A DNA stretch of 64,000 bases from CAWJAP01 sp963834365. Its GTDB lineage: Bacteria; Acidobacteriota; Vicinamibacteria; Vicinamibacterales; Vicinamibacteraceae. Shown piece after piece: positions 1 through 8,093 of this stretch; the first letter of the stretch is position 1; the number at the start of each line of letters is the position of its first letter. The stretch is from the NCBI GenBank assembly GCA_963834365.1, contig CAWIBS010000033.1, positions 124,001 to 188,000 of the forward strand, in the 5' to 3' direction. A program made the position numbers and the translations under genes. The notes under the pieces are model-generated. The model made no database searches. It saw only the letters and a list, made by a program, of their open reading frames with translations, and had not been told where the DNA came from.

Positions 1-2
1 GT

Positions 3-732
3 GCGATCGCGCGGAAGGTCGCGGCGCGCATCGCGGGGGCGCCGGCGGGAGCGGGCAACGGATCGCCGAGCGGCGCATCTCCCACGGCCGTCGAGGCTGA
101 CGCGGTCCCTGAATACCTCGGGCCGCCGCGCTTCAAGCCGGACACGTCGTTCCGGACGTCGAGACCGGGCGTGGCGACCGGCGTGGCCTGGACCGAAGCC
201 GGCGGCGACGTGCTGTTCGTCGAGGCGAGCCTGTTGCCGGGCGGTCAGGGTCAGCTGGTGCTCACGGGACAGCTCGGGAACATCATGCAGGAGTCGGCTC
301 GTGCAGCGGTCAGCCACATTCGCGCCAACGCCAGCCAGCTCGGGCGTGTCGCCGGACTTCCTCGAGCATCAGGACCTTCACGTGCACGTGCCAGCCGGCG
401 CCATTCCCAAGGACGGGCCCTCGGCCGGCGTCACCATGGCGACGGCCATTCTGTCGGCCCTGCGCCGCGAGCCCGTGCGCCAGGATGTGGCAATGACCGG
501 CGAGATCACGCTCTCGGGCCTGGTCCTCCCGGTTGGCGGCATCCGCGAGAAGGCGCTGGCGGCGCGGCGGCTCGGCATCAAGACGTTCGTGCTCCCGCGG
601 GACAACGGCGCCGATCTCGAGGAGCTGCCGCCCGAGCTCACGGCCGACATGACGTTCCTGCCTGTCGGGACGCTCGAAGAGGTCGTGGCCATCGCGCTGC
701 CGGCGCGCGTCAACGTCGGCGACGTGTTCTGA
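3..732 (+). CDS. lon: Lon protease, C-terminal part (5' truncated by window, frameshifted)
   Basis: This is the proteolytic domain of ATP-dependent Lon, a cytoplasmic AAA+ protease that degrades misfolded and regulatory proteins. About 243 codons are present, roughly the last third of a normal 780-810 residue Lon; the AAA+ part lies before the window. The catalytic serine is in PKDGPSAG (near 415-430) and the catalytic lysine in GGIREKALAARR (near 535-565), so the Ser-Lys dyad is intact. The frame switches once: codons before about 342 read in frame 3, and those after it in frame 1. One surplus G in the run at 340-343 (SQLG then VSPDFLEHQ) explains this. Both halves match Lon, so a sequencing error is the likeliest cause. 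Confidence 0.93.
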   Translation, partial: RSRGRSRRASRGRRRERATDRRAAHLPRPSRLTRSLNTSGRRASSRTRRSGRRDRAWRPAWPGPKPAATCCSSRRACCRAVRVSWCSRDSSGTSCRSRLVQRSATFAPTPASSGVSPDFLEHQDLHVHVPAGAIPKDGPSAGVTMATAILSALRREPVRQDVAMTGEITLSGLVLPVGGIREKALAARRLGIKTFVLPRDNGADLEELPPELTADMTFLPVGTLEEVVAIALPARVNVGDVF

Positions 733-826
733 AGGCTCAGGGTTCGCGAGTTCGCGGGCGGCGGGCCCAGGCCAGGGGCTCGAGGTTCGAGACGCACGAC
801 GTCCCACCCGACAGGGTCGGTCCACT

Positions 827-1924
827 GTGACGGTTGTCTTCTACGTTTCGGGCCACGGGTTCGGTCACGCCGTGCGCCAGCTCGCGATCGTCGAGGCGCT
901 GGCGGCGCGCCGCCCGGACGTGCGGCTGATCGTGCGATCGTCGGTGCCCGAGTGGCTCGTCGCGCGCAACGCGCCGGCCGCCGTGCAGTACGTCCGCGCC
1001 GACGTGGACACGGGCGCCGTGCAGCGCGGCAGCCTCGATGTGGATGTCGAGGCGACGCTCGTCGAAGCCGCTCGATTCACCAGCACGATCGATGCGCGCG
1101 CGGAGGAGGAGGCACGCTGGCTCGCCTCGATCGAGGCGGCGCTGGTCGTCGCGGACATCCCAGTGCTCGCCTGCGAGGCGGCGGCGCGGGCAGGAGTGCC
1201 CGCCATCGGGATCGGCAACTTCACCTGGGACTGGATCTACGAGGGATACGCGGAGGCGGCGGTCATCGCGCCCGGGCTGGTCGAACGGCTGGGCGCCGCC
1301 TATGCGCTGGCCGTGGAGGGCTGGCGGCTGCCGATGTACGGCGGCTTCGGGACCTTTCCCCGATGCCGCGACCTGCCGCTCGTCGCCCGCGTCGCACGCC
1401 GCAGCCGGGAGGAGGTGCGCACGGTCGCGGGGCTGCCGCCGGACACACCGCTCGCGCTCGTGTCGCTCGGCGGCTTCGGCGCAGCTGGCATCGACGTTGC
1501 GGCTGCCGCGCGATTGCTCAGCGGCGTCGCGGAGATCGTCACGACCTCGTACGATTCGTTCGCGGCTGGCCCAGGGGTCCACACTGTGGACGAGCGCGTG
1601 CTCGACGCAGCCGGCGTGCGCTACGAAGATCTCGTCGCCGCCGTCGATGCTGTGGTCAGCAAGCCCGGCTACGGCATCATCACCGATTGCGCGGCCAACG
1701 GCACGGCCTTGCTCTACACATCACGCGGGCGATTCCGTGAATACGAAGTCCTGGTGCGCGAGATGCCCGGGTATCTGCGCTGCGCGTTCATCGAGCCGTC
1801 CGATCTCCGCGCAGGCCGTTGGCGTGAGAGCCTGACCGATTTGCTCGCCGCACCCCCGATGGATCGCCCGCCAACCCACGGCGCCTCCCAGGCCGCCGCC
1901 TGGCTGTCCGACGCGTTGGGCTGA
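827..1924 (+). CDS. MurG/L-arabinokinase-N-terminus-like glycosyltransferase family protein
   Basis: A 365-residue intact protein starting at GTG. The N-terminus VFYVSGHGFGHAVRQLAIVE has the glycine-rich first loop of GT-B (GT28/MurG-like) glycosyltransferases, and the GHGFGH motif is typical of proteins resembling the N-terminal domain of plant L-arabinokinase. The second half has a Rossmann-like VSLGGFGAAG strand-loop and a KPGYGIITDCAANGTALLY segment resembling the nucleotide-sugar binding region of the fold. No signal peptide or membrane span is visible, so it is probably cytoplasmic. Substrate unknown. It follows lon by about 95 bases containing direct and inverted CTCGAGG/GGTTCG-like low-complexity sequence and is followed by a convergent gene. 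Confidence 0.7.
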   Translation: MTVVFYVSGHGFGHAVRQLAIVEALAARRPDVRLIVRSSVPEWLVARNAPAAVQYVRADVDTGAVQRGSLDVDVEATLVEAARFTSTIDARAEEEARWLASIEAALVVADIPVLACEAAARAGVPAIGIGNFTWDWIYEGYAEAAVIAPGLVERLGAAYALAVEGWRLPMYGGFGTFPRCRDLPLVARVARRSREEVRTVAGLPPDTPLALVSLGGFGAAGIDVAAAARLLSGVAEIVTTSYDSFAAGPGVHTVDERVLDAAGVRYEDLVAAVDAVVSKPGYGIITDCAANGTALLYTSRGRFREYEVLVREMPGYLRCAFIEPSDLRAGRWRESLTDLLAAPPMDRPPTHGASQAAAWLSDALG

Positions 1925-2096
1925 CTTGGGACTGTCCCAACAGTGCGTGAGAGTGCACTACTTGGGGCAGGTTCAAATGGAACTCCACGGGACTCCGTTT
2001 CCAGTCTACGTACCTCGACCCGCAAACTGAGTTCAGATGGTTAGCGGGACAGGTTCGAAATGGAATTCGCGTCAGCCACTGGCCACTCGGAAAACC
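1925..2096. other. Convergent intergenic region with a degenerate direct repeat
   Basis: No gene is visible between the glycosyltransferase and the convergent nagA-like gene. A 22-base direct repeat (CAGGTTC-n-AATGGAA-n-TC) occurs at about 1964-1985 and 2046-2067. A small palindrome, GGGACTGTCCC, lies at 1928-1938; a similar GGGACTGTCCCC occurs at 42021. No clear terminator with a T-run was found. Confidence 0.4.
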
Positions 2097-3248
2097 TCAT
2101 CCAGCGGATGCGCTGCGAACGGTCAGCTGGCCTCCCTCCCACGAGAGCGACAGCGTGCCGGCGGGCGCCAGCCCGATGTACGCGGCTGGCTGCGTCGAGG
2201 CCATCGCCAGCGCCTCAGCGATCGAGACGCCGCCCAGCGTCACCGCGAGGCCGACCGCTCGATCCATCGTCAGGGCAGATCCCGCGAGGTGAGGCGCGCC
2301 GGGCGGCGCAACGCGGCCGTCGGCCGACAGCTCCACCTCGAGCCCGCCGAGCCGATACCGCCCGGGCGGAGAGCCGGCGGCCATGATGGCATCGGTCACG
2401 AGAATCGAGCGCGCCGGCGTCTTGGCGCGCAGCATCGCCTTGACCGTGGATCCCGGCAGATGGTGGCCATCGACGATGAAGCTCGCGTGCAGCGCGTCGT
2501 TCGCCAGCTGTTCCCAGATGACATTCGGATGGCGAGGGATCATCTGCGCGCAGCCGTTCCCGAGATGCGTCGAGAGGCTCGCCCCGGCAAGCACCCCGTC
2601 GCGAATCTGTCCCGGCGCCGCGGCCGTGTGGCCCAGCGCCACGCGAACCCCGCGCTTCACCGCGTGCTCGATGAGCGGCAGTGCGCCCGGCACCTCGGGC
2701 GCCAGCGTCAGCAGCCGGATGCGCCCGCGCGCCGCTTCCTGGCGGCGCTCGAAATCGTCGACCGAGGCCGCCCGCACGTGCTCCTTCGGATGCGCCCCTC
2801 GATAGCCGTCTTCGCCCGAGATGTACGGCCCCTCGATGTGCAGGCCCGCGATCGCCGCGTCGCGATGGTCCGCGAGCACGCGCGCGCACGCCGCGAAGCT
2901 CTCGAAGCTGCTCGTGATGAGCGTCGGGAGGAAGCGCGTCACGCCTGTACGGCGGATCGCCTCGATGGCGCGGCTTACCTGGTCGGCCGTCGTGGACGGA
3001 TTGTTGAAGTCCACGCCCGCGAACCCGTTGACCTGCAAGTCGACGAGCCCCGGCGACGTCAGTGTCTCGGCCATGGTCGCGGCCCTCACCCCTGCCCCGC
3101 CGCCTTCGGCGCGCAGTCCGCGCGATCCCCGGACGCCGAGCGCGGCGGCGGCTCCGCCGACGGCCAGTTCTCTGACGAACGTCCGCCGCGATTGATGCGA
3201 TGTCCTCGACCTCGTCGCGTGAGTCCTGGCAGTCAAGGCGACCTCCAC
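2097..3248 (-). CDS. nagA: Exported N-acetylglucosamine-6-phosphate deacetylase-like amidohydrolase (Tat signal)
   Basis: A 383-residue NagA-family metal-dependent deacetylase. Family motifs are SPGLVDLQVNG at the start of the barrel, HIEGPY with the metal-binding Glu, the metal His in ALGHTAA, a second His in STHLGNG, and catalytic Asp in VTDAIMAAG. Cytoplasmic NagA converts GlcNAc-6-P to GlcN-6-P. Here the N-terminus carries a twin-arginine motif (SRRTFV, residues about 20-25) and a short Ala/Gly hydrophobic stretch, suggesting Tat export. The usual N-terminal beta-sandwich half (about 50 residues before SPG) is missing, its place taken by the signal. Export argues against a phosphorylated cytosolic substrate, so the natural substrate may differ. 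The start at 3248 is chosen because it contains the Tat signal. Confidence 0.85.
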   Translation of the reverse strand: MEVALTARTHATRSRTSHQSRRTFVRELAVGGAAAALGVRGSRGLRAEGGGAGVRAATMAETLTSPGLVDLQVNGFAGVDFNNPSTTADQVSRAIEAIRRTGVTRFLPTLITSSFESFAACARVLADHRDAAIAGLHIEGPYISGEDGYRGAHPKEHVRAASVDDFERRQEAARGRIRLLTLAPEVPGALPLIEHAVKRGVRVALGHTAAAPGQIRDGVLAGASLSTHLGNGCAQMIPRHPNVIWEQLANDALHASFIVDGHHLPGSTVKAMLRAKTPARSILVTDAIMAAGSPPGRYRLGGLEVELSADGRVAPPGAPHLAGSALTMDRAVGLAVTLGGVSIAEALAMASTQPAAYIGLAPAGTLSLSWEGGQLTVRSASAG

Positions 3249-3382
3249 GTCCCAGCTTCCCGGATGACACGGCGCTCGCCGCCATCGTCCGCGGGCGATC
3301 GAGATCGTTGATCGTGCGGCCGGTCAGAGCAACCCGGCCACTACCAACGCAGATTGGAAGCAGGGAATCGGCGCCGGGCCAC

Positions 3383-4093
3383 TCAGGCCGCGTGCTCCTT
3401 CACGCAGGTCACGAGCGACCAGATGCGGGGGATGTTGACCTTCTCGATCGAGACCGGCTCGATCTCGGCCTGCGCGAGGAACGCCGGCAGATCGAGATCC
3501 GACTTGAAGCCGATGTGCACGGTGAACGGCGAGATCATCCGCTCGGCGCGCGACAGCACCAGGTTCGGGCTGAGGAAATGGTTGAGGAAGACGATGCGCC
3601 CGCCGGGCTTGCAGACGCGGCGCATTTCACAGGCCACCTTCACGGGGTCGGGGACGACGCTGATGAGATACGGGGCGTAGACGATGTCGAACGAGTCGTC
3701 CGGGAACCGGAGGTCGGCGGCGTCCATCTGGAGAAGTCGCGCGTTGCGAACCTCCTTGCGCCACATCCGCTCGCGCGCCTTCTCGAGCATCGACGCCGAG
3801 AAGTCGATGCCCGTGACGGTGCAGTCCTTCGGGTAGAGCCCGAGGTTGATGCCGGTGCCGACCCCGACCTCGAGGATGTGATCCGTCGGCCGGATGCTCA
3901 TCCGCTGGATGGCCTGAACTCGGCCCGGATGCAGCGCCGGTCCAAAAGTGAGGTCGTAGACTTTGGCCAGCTTCTCGTAGACGCGCTCGACGAAGTCGTT
4001 CTCGACAACCGCGACCGACAACGCCCGTGTGGCGGCGTCGGAGCCCATGACTTCCGGCTCTTCACGGGCGGACCGATCGTCAAACAACGTCAT
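3383..4093 (-). CDS. Class I SAM-dependent methyltransferase, PmtA-like
   Basis: A 236-residue cytoplasmic methyltransferase. SAM-binding motif I is ILEVGVGTGINLGLYP (about residues 74-89), followed by the acidic motif TGIDFSASMLEKA and the motif IV region FDIVYAPYLISVVPDP. The overall pattern (N-terminal YEKLAKVYDLTFGPALHPGR, then GVGTG, then HFLSPN) resembles phosphatidylethanolamine/phospholipid N-methyltransferases of the PmtA type, which make phosphatidylcholine. Ubiquinone/menaquinone-type methyltransferases are a less likely alternative. It is separated from nagA by about 135 bases and from the downstream-oriented yitJ-like gene by 229 bases, so it is probably transcribed on its own. 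Confidence 0.72.
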   Translation of the reverse strand: MTLFDDRSAREEPEVMGSDAATRALSVAVVENDFVERVYEKLAKVYDLTFGPALHPGRVQAIQRMSIRPTDHILEVGVGTGINLGLYPKDCTVTGIDFSASMLEKARERMWRKEVRNARLLQMDAADLRFPDDSFDIVYAPYLISVVPDPVKVACEMRRVCKPGGRIVFLNHFLSPNLVLSRAERMISPFTVHIGFKSDLDLPAFLAQAEIEPVSIEKVNIPRIWSLVTCVKEHAA

Positions 4094-4322
4094 GCTTCGT
4101 CTCCGGTGAGGCTTGGCCCACAGCCGACACGACCGGCTGCACGCACAATGGTCAATCCTTCGAACGCGTGCTGCGGGTGAGCGACCCGCGGCGCATCACG
4201 ACGCTGTGACGGGCTTGGACTATATCCCGGCACGCGGAACACCGGCAAGCCAAGAATGCCGGCGGCGTTCGCACGCCGGCCGCTGCACGCATCGAGCGGC
4301 GGGTGTCGAACAGGTCTGTTGT
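4094..4322. other. Intergenic region
   Basis: 229 bases without a supportable gene, between two genes on the minus strand. It must hold the promoter of the methyltransferase. A GC-rich inverted repeat at 4258-4280 (annotated separately) is the only structure seen. No recognisable SAM, cobalamin or THF riboswitch was found on either strand. Confidence 0.4.
4258..4280 (-). terminator. Possible terminator hairpin after the homocysteine methyltransferase gene
   Basis: Inverted repeat GCCGGCG...CGCCGGC with a 9-base loop, 43 bases beyond the stop codon at 4323. It has no T-run, so intrinsic termination is uncertain. Confidence 0.35.
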
Positions 4323-6179
4323 TCACGCACGGGCCCCTGACGGCGTCAGGGCGTCCACGACCTGCAGCGCGATTTCCGGCTGTCCGGCTGCCGGGGTGAC
4401 CAGCAGGCCGCTGGCCTGGCCCCGGACCGCCTGCGCGATCTCCCGCGCAATCGCCACGCCCTCGTCGGCTGCCCGGCCATCGCGCTCGGCCTGCTGCATC
4501 CGCTCGATCAGCGTCGTGGGGACGCGCAGGCCGGGCACTTCGTTCGCCAGCCACTCCGCGTGCCTCAGGCTCTCGAAGGGCCTGACGGCGACGATGAGGG
4601 GCACGTCGAGCGGCCCGGCCCGAGCCAGGAACAGCTCCAGGTCGGCCGCGTCGAAGATCGGCTCGGTCACGGCGAACTCCGCGCCGGCCTCCACCTTGTA
4701 CTGGTAGCGCCGCACTTCCTCGTCGAGCGCCAGCGCCGCGGGATTGACCCGCACGCCAGTGAGAAACGCTGTCGGACAGCCGAGCGGCTGACCGCCGATG
4801 TCAGCAGCCTGATTGAACCGCGTGACGGCGTTGGTGAGCCCGATCGAATCCACCTCGATGACCGTCGTGGCATCGCTGTAGTCGCCGCGGGCGATTGGTT
4901 CGCCGGTGACGACGAGCAGATTGCGGAGGCCCATGGCGTGCGCGCCGAGCAACTCCGCCTGCATCGTCGCGAGCCGCCGATCGCGGCACGAGTACTGGAG
5001 CACCGTCTCGATGCCGGCCTGCTGCTCGACGAGAACGGCGGTCGCCAGGCCGCTCATGTGCGCGCCGCCCGCGTGCCGGTCGGCCACGAGCACGACGTCG
5101 ACGCCGCGGATCTTGAGTCGGCGCGCCTGATCGATCAGTTCGTGGCACGCGAAGCCGCGCGGCGGCGTCAGTTCGACGGCGACGACGAACTGACCGCGCG
5201 TGAGCGCGTTGGCCAGCCGCGACTTCTCCGCGCGTGGCACCGGAGGCACCGCCTGGAGGGGCGAGGCCGGCGGCGAGGCCGCCTTCGACCGTCCGGCCGG
5301 CAGGCCGGGCGCCATCGCCCGGGCCGCCATCCGGATCTGGCGCACGTGTTCCGGGGTCGTCCCGCAGCAGCCGCCGACGATCCGTACCCCGGCCCCGACG
5401 AAGCGCCGCGCGTACGAGGCCATGTATTCGGGCGAGGAGAGGTAGATGTTCCGCCCTTCGACATCGCGGGGCCGTCCCGCGTTGGGCTGGGCCACGAGCC
5501 GCGCCGGCGACACGTCGGCCATCCGCTCGATCGTCTCGAGCATCGCGGCGGGGCCGACGCTGCAGTTGAGCCCGATGACATCGACCGCGAGGGCGGCCAG
5601 GGCCGGCGTGAACTGCTCGGGGGGCGCGCCGTCGGCGGTGAGGCCGTCCTCGCCCGTCGTGATCTGGGCGACGATCGGCAGCCGCGAGACCGCGCGCACG
5701 CCGCGGACCGCGGCCCCCAGCTCGCTGAGGTCGCGGAACGTTTCCAGCATGAAGAGGTCGACGCCGCCCTCGGCGAGCGCCTCCGCCTGCTCGCGAAATG
5801 CCTGCTCCGCTTCGTCGAGACCGGTCTTCCCCCAGGGCTCGACGCGAATGCCCAGGGGCCCGATCGCGCCGGCGACGTAGGCCTGTTCGCGCGCCACGTG
5901 ACGCGCGATCTGCGCCCCCTGCTTGTTGATCGTCCGCGCGCGCTCGGCGAGGCCGAACGTGGCGAGCTTGATGCGATTGGCGCCGAAGGTGTTGGTCTCG
6001 AGAATGTCGGCGCCGGCGCGGAGATAGTCCCGGTGCACTTCCGCCACCAGGTCGTGTTGCGTCAGGTTCAGATCGTCGAAACAGCGATTGAGGAAGACGC
6101 CCTTGGCATAGAGCATCGTTCCCATCGCCCCGTCGCAGATCAGGACGCGCTCGTCGAGCGCTTCGAGAAAGGGCTTCAT
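4323..6179 (-). CDS. Bifunctional homocysteine S-methyltransferase / 5,10-methylenetetrahydrofolate reductase (YitJ-like fusion)
   Basis: 618 residues, the usual length of the YitJ-type fusion. The N-terminal half (about 1-290) is a Zn-dependent homocysteine methyltransferase barrel: LICDGAMGTML start, zinc ligands in GLNCSVGP and in the CC pair of GGCCGTTPEHVR. The C-terminal half (about 330-600) is a MetF barrel, with VAVELTPPRG at its start, followed by RNLLVVTGEP and EFAVTEPIFD. It links C1-folate metabolism to methionine synthesis. No cobalamin domain is present, so any homocysteine methylation is B12-independent in this polypeptide. The gene follows nuoI by only 25 bases on the same strand and is probably co-transcribed with it. 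Confidence 0.92.
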   Translation of the reverse strand: MKPFLEALDERVLICDGAMGTMLYAKGVFLNRCFDDLNLTQHDLVAEVHRDYLRAGADILETNTFGANRIKLATFGLAERARTINKQGAQIARHVAREQAYVAGAIGPLGIRVEPWGKTGLDEAEQAFREQAEALAEGGVDLFMLETFRDLSELGAAVRGVRAVSRLPIVAQITTGEDGLTADGAPPEQFTPALAALAVDVIGLNCSVGPAAMLETIERMADVSPARLVAQPNAGRPRDVEGRNIYLSSPEYMASYARRFVGAGVRIVGGCCGTTPEHVRQIRMAARAMAPGLPAGRSKAASPPASPLQAVPPVPRAEKSRLANALTRGQFVVAVELTPPRGFACHELIDQARRLKIRGVDVVLVADRHAGGAHMSGLATAVLVEQQAGIETVLQYSCRDRRLATMQAELLGAHAMGLRNLLVVTGEPIARGDYSDATTVIEVDSIGLTNAVTRFNQAADIGGQPLGCPTAFLTGVRVNPAALALDEEVRRYQYKVEAGAEFAVTEPIFDAADLELFLARAGPLDVPLIVAVRPFESLRHAEWLANEVPGLRVPTTLIERMQQAERDGRAADEGVAIAREIAQAVRGQASGLLVTPAAGQPEIALQVVDALTPSGARA

Positions 6180-6204
6180 GGGTCAGCCGGCCCGCCGGCG
6201 CGGG

Positions 6205-6648
6205 CTAGGCGGATGGAAGCGCCACGGGCGCCTTCGCGCCGGGCACGAGCAGGTCCTCTTTGTCCCAGATGAAATCGTCTTTGCTGTAGACCGCGAGCTC
6301 GTAGTCCTTGCCCATGAAGATGGCCGAGACCGGGCAGGCCTCCTCGCAGTAGCCGCAGAAGATGCACCGGGTCTTGTGAATCTGGTAGACCTTGGCGTAG
6401 CGCGGACCCGCCGCGACCGACCCGTCGTTCTCCGCCGCCTCCAGATAGATCGCATCAGCCGGGCACGCCACGGCGCACAGGCCGCACGCCACGCACTTTT
6501 CCAGGCCGTCTTCGTCGCGCATCAGGACCTGTTTGCCCCGCCACTTGGGGAACATCGGGACCTTCTGGTCCGGATAATTCACGCTGTTCGGCTTCTTGAA
6601 CATGTGCCGGAGCGTCGTGGCAAACCCGATGACAAAAGCCTTGATCAT
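6205..6648 (-). CDS. nuoI: NADH-quinone oxidoreductase subunit I (two 4Fe-4S clusters), isolated from other nuo genes
   Basis: 147 residues from ATG 6648, preceded by a GGGAGGG ribosome-binding site about 10 bases upstream. NuoI carries electrons through clusters N6a and N6b in the peripheral arm of complex I. Two CxxCxxCxxxCP motifs are seen, in CVACGLCAVACPADAI (about 54-69) and CIFCGYCEEACPVSAI (about 94-109). The N-terminal amphipathic KAFVIGFATTLRHMF segment is the membrane-associated helix. An upstream in-frame ATG exists at 6984, but the extra 112 residues are unlike NuoI. No other nuo gene is in the window; the neighbour is a folate enzyme. Solitary nuoI copies also occur as accessory ferredoxins, so a dedicated complex I role is likely but not proven. 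Confidence 0.88.
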   Translation of the reverse strand: MIKAFVIGFATTLRHMFKKPNSVNYPDQKVPMFPKWRGKQVLMRDEDGLEKCVACGLCAVACPADAIYLEAAENDGSVAAGPRYAKVYQIHKTRCIFCGYCEEACPVSAIFMGKDYELAVYSKDDFIWDKEDLLVPGAKAPVALPSA

Positions 6649-6769
6649 GTACGCGGGGCCCTCCCGGCGAGACCTCGACAGTCTACCATGCTGGTCCTGC
6701 GCTCCCGGCCGGCACGATTTATCATGACACGCACCACCGGAGCCCCGGTCTGAACTGCACGACTGCCGC

Positions 6770-8092
6770 ATGTCGCCACTCGAACCGCGCTTTCTCACGG
6801 CCGAACAAGTCCAGCTCTTCACCATGCTGGCCCAGTTGGCCGTCGTCGCCTCGCTCGCGACCATGTTCGCGAGGTTCTGGGGCTTCCGGCGCCTGCTCAT
6901 CACCGAGCGCCGGGACTGGCCGGAGCGGCTGGCGTTCGCCGGCGCGCTCGGCATTCCGCTCTTTGCCGGCACCGTCTCGCGCATCCTGCTCGGCTACAAC
7001 GCCGCGGATCTGTCGCTGGCCGGCCCGTTCCTCGCCGGGCTCCTCGCGGGCCCGTACGCCGGCGCAATCGTCGGGGCGATGGTCGGTCTGCCCGGCACGC
7101 TCGCCGCCGAATACGCGGCCCTCCCCTTCTCGATCGGCTGCGGATTCGCTGGTGGAGGCCTCCGGGAGGTCTGCCCCAAGGAATCGATCTGGCACTTCTC
7201 CCCCTTCGTGTTCACCGATCTCCACCGCTACGCGTGGCGCCTTCTCCGTCGCTTCGAGATCGACTGGCAGATCATCCTCATCACGCCGCCGATTCTGCTC
7301 GAACTGCTCCGGCAGTGGCTCGGACATCGCTACCCCGGGCGTCTGTTCGTGCTGCTGGCCGAGAACCCGCTCATGGTCGCCCTGGTGGCGCTCGAGACGA
7401 TCCTGTGCGTCGCCATCCCGATCAAGATCTGGAACAGCGCCCGCAACGAGCACAAGCTCCAGGAGCAGGAAAAGCTGTTGATGACGGCGCGCATCGAAGC
7501 GCTCGCGAGTCAGATCAATCCGCACTTCCTCTTCAACACGCTCGCCTCCATCTCGTCGCTCATCCGCTCGAAACCCGAGACGGCGCGCACCCTCATCGTC
7601 AAGCTGTCGGCGCTGCTGCGGCGGCTGCTCCGGAGCCAGGATCATTTCGTCACCCTTCGCGAGGAGCTCGAGGCGGTGGACGAATACCTGGACATCGAGT
7701 GCATCCGCTTCGGTCACCAGCTGTCGGTCGAAAAGGACGTGGATCCCGACACGCTGAGCCTCGTCGTGCCCAGCATGATCCTGCAGCCACTCGTGGAAAA
7801 CTCGATCAAGCACGGGCTCGCCGGGAAGATCGAGCCGGGACGCATCACGCTCCGGAGCACGCGCCAGGCCGGGCACGTCCGGATCGAGGTCGTGGACAAT
7901 GGCGTCGGCGTCGTGCCCAGCCGCCCCGCAGGCCCGGCTGATCACGGCATCGGACTGCGCAACGTCAACGAGCGGCTGCGCGTCATCTACGGCGCCGGGT
8001 GCCAGCTCCACCTGCACAGCGTGGCCGGTGAAGGAACCTCCGTGCGCCTGGACATCCCCGACCTCGTCCTGGGCGACCGGATCTCGGCGTAA
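6770..8092 (+). CDS. LytS-type sensor histidine kinase with multi-TM sensor domain
   Basis: 440 residues. The N-terminal part (about 1-230) has several hydrophobic spans of the 5TM-LYT kind (LAQLAVVASLATMF, AFAGALGIPLFAGT, FLAGLLAGPYAGAIVGAMV, PLMVALVALETILCVAI). A short coiled coil with HKLQEQEKLLMTARIEAL follows, then the His-kinase motif with phospho-accepting His in QINPHFLFNTL, and a HATPase_c domain with N-box VENSIKHGL and G-box DNGVGV. This is the LytS/YehU class, which signals to LytTR regulators. The cognate regulator begins 2 bases after the stop, so the two are one transcription unit. It is divergent from nuoI across a 121-base promoter region. The ligand cannot be read from the sequence. 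Confidence 0.9.
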   Translation: MSPLEPRFLTAEQVQLFTMLAQLAVVASLATMFARFWGFRRLLITERRDWPERLAFAGALGIPLFAGTVSRILLGYNAADLSLAGPFLAGLLAGPYAGAIVGAMVGLPGTLAAEYAALPFSIGCGFAGGGLREVCPKESIWHFSPFVFTDLHRYAWRLLRRFEIDWQIILITPPILLELLRQWLGHRYPGRLFVLLAENPLMVALVALETILCVAIPIKIWNSARNEHKLQEQEKLLMTARIEALASQINPHFLFNTLASISSLIRSKPETARTLIVKLSALLRRLLRSQDHFVTLREELEAVDEYLDIECIRFGHQLSVEKDVDPDTLSLVVPSMILQPLVENSIKHGLAGKIEPGRITLRSTRQAGHVRIEVVDNGVGVVPSRPAGPADHGIGLRNVNERLRVIYGAGCQLHLHSVAGEGTSVRLDIPDLVLGDRISA

Positions 8093-8093
8093 C

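Noticed and set aside
2037..3311. Plus-strand open frame opposite nagA
   Set aside because: Antisense shadow of the NagA-like gene; Arg-rich with no domain.
4094..4322. Possible SAM or cobalamin riboswitch near the homocysteine methyltransferase
   Set aside because: The region is downstream, not upstream, of that gene, and no conserved core was recognised. The upstream neighbour is nuoI, with only 25 bases between.
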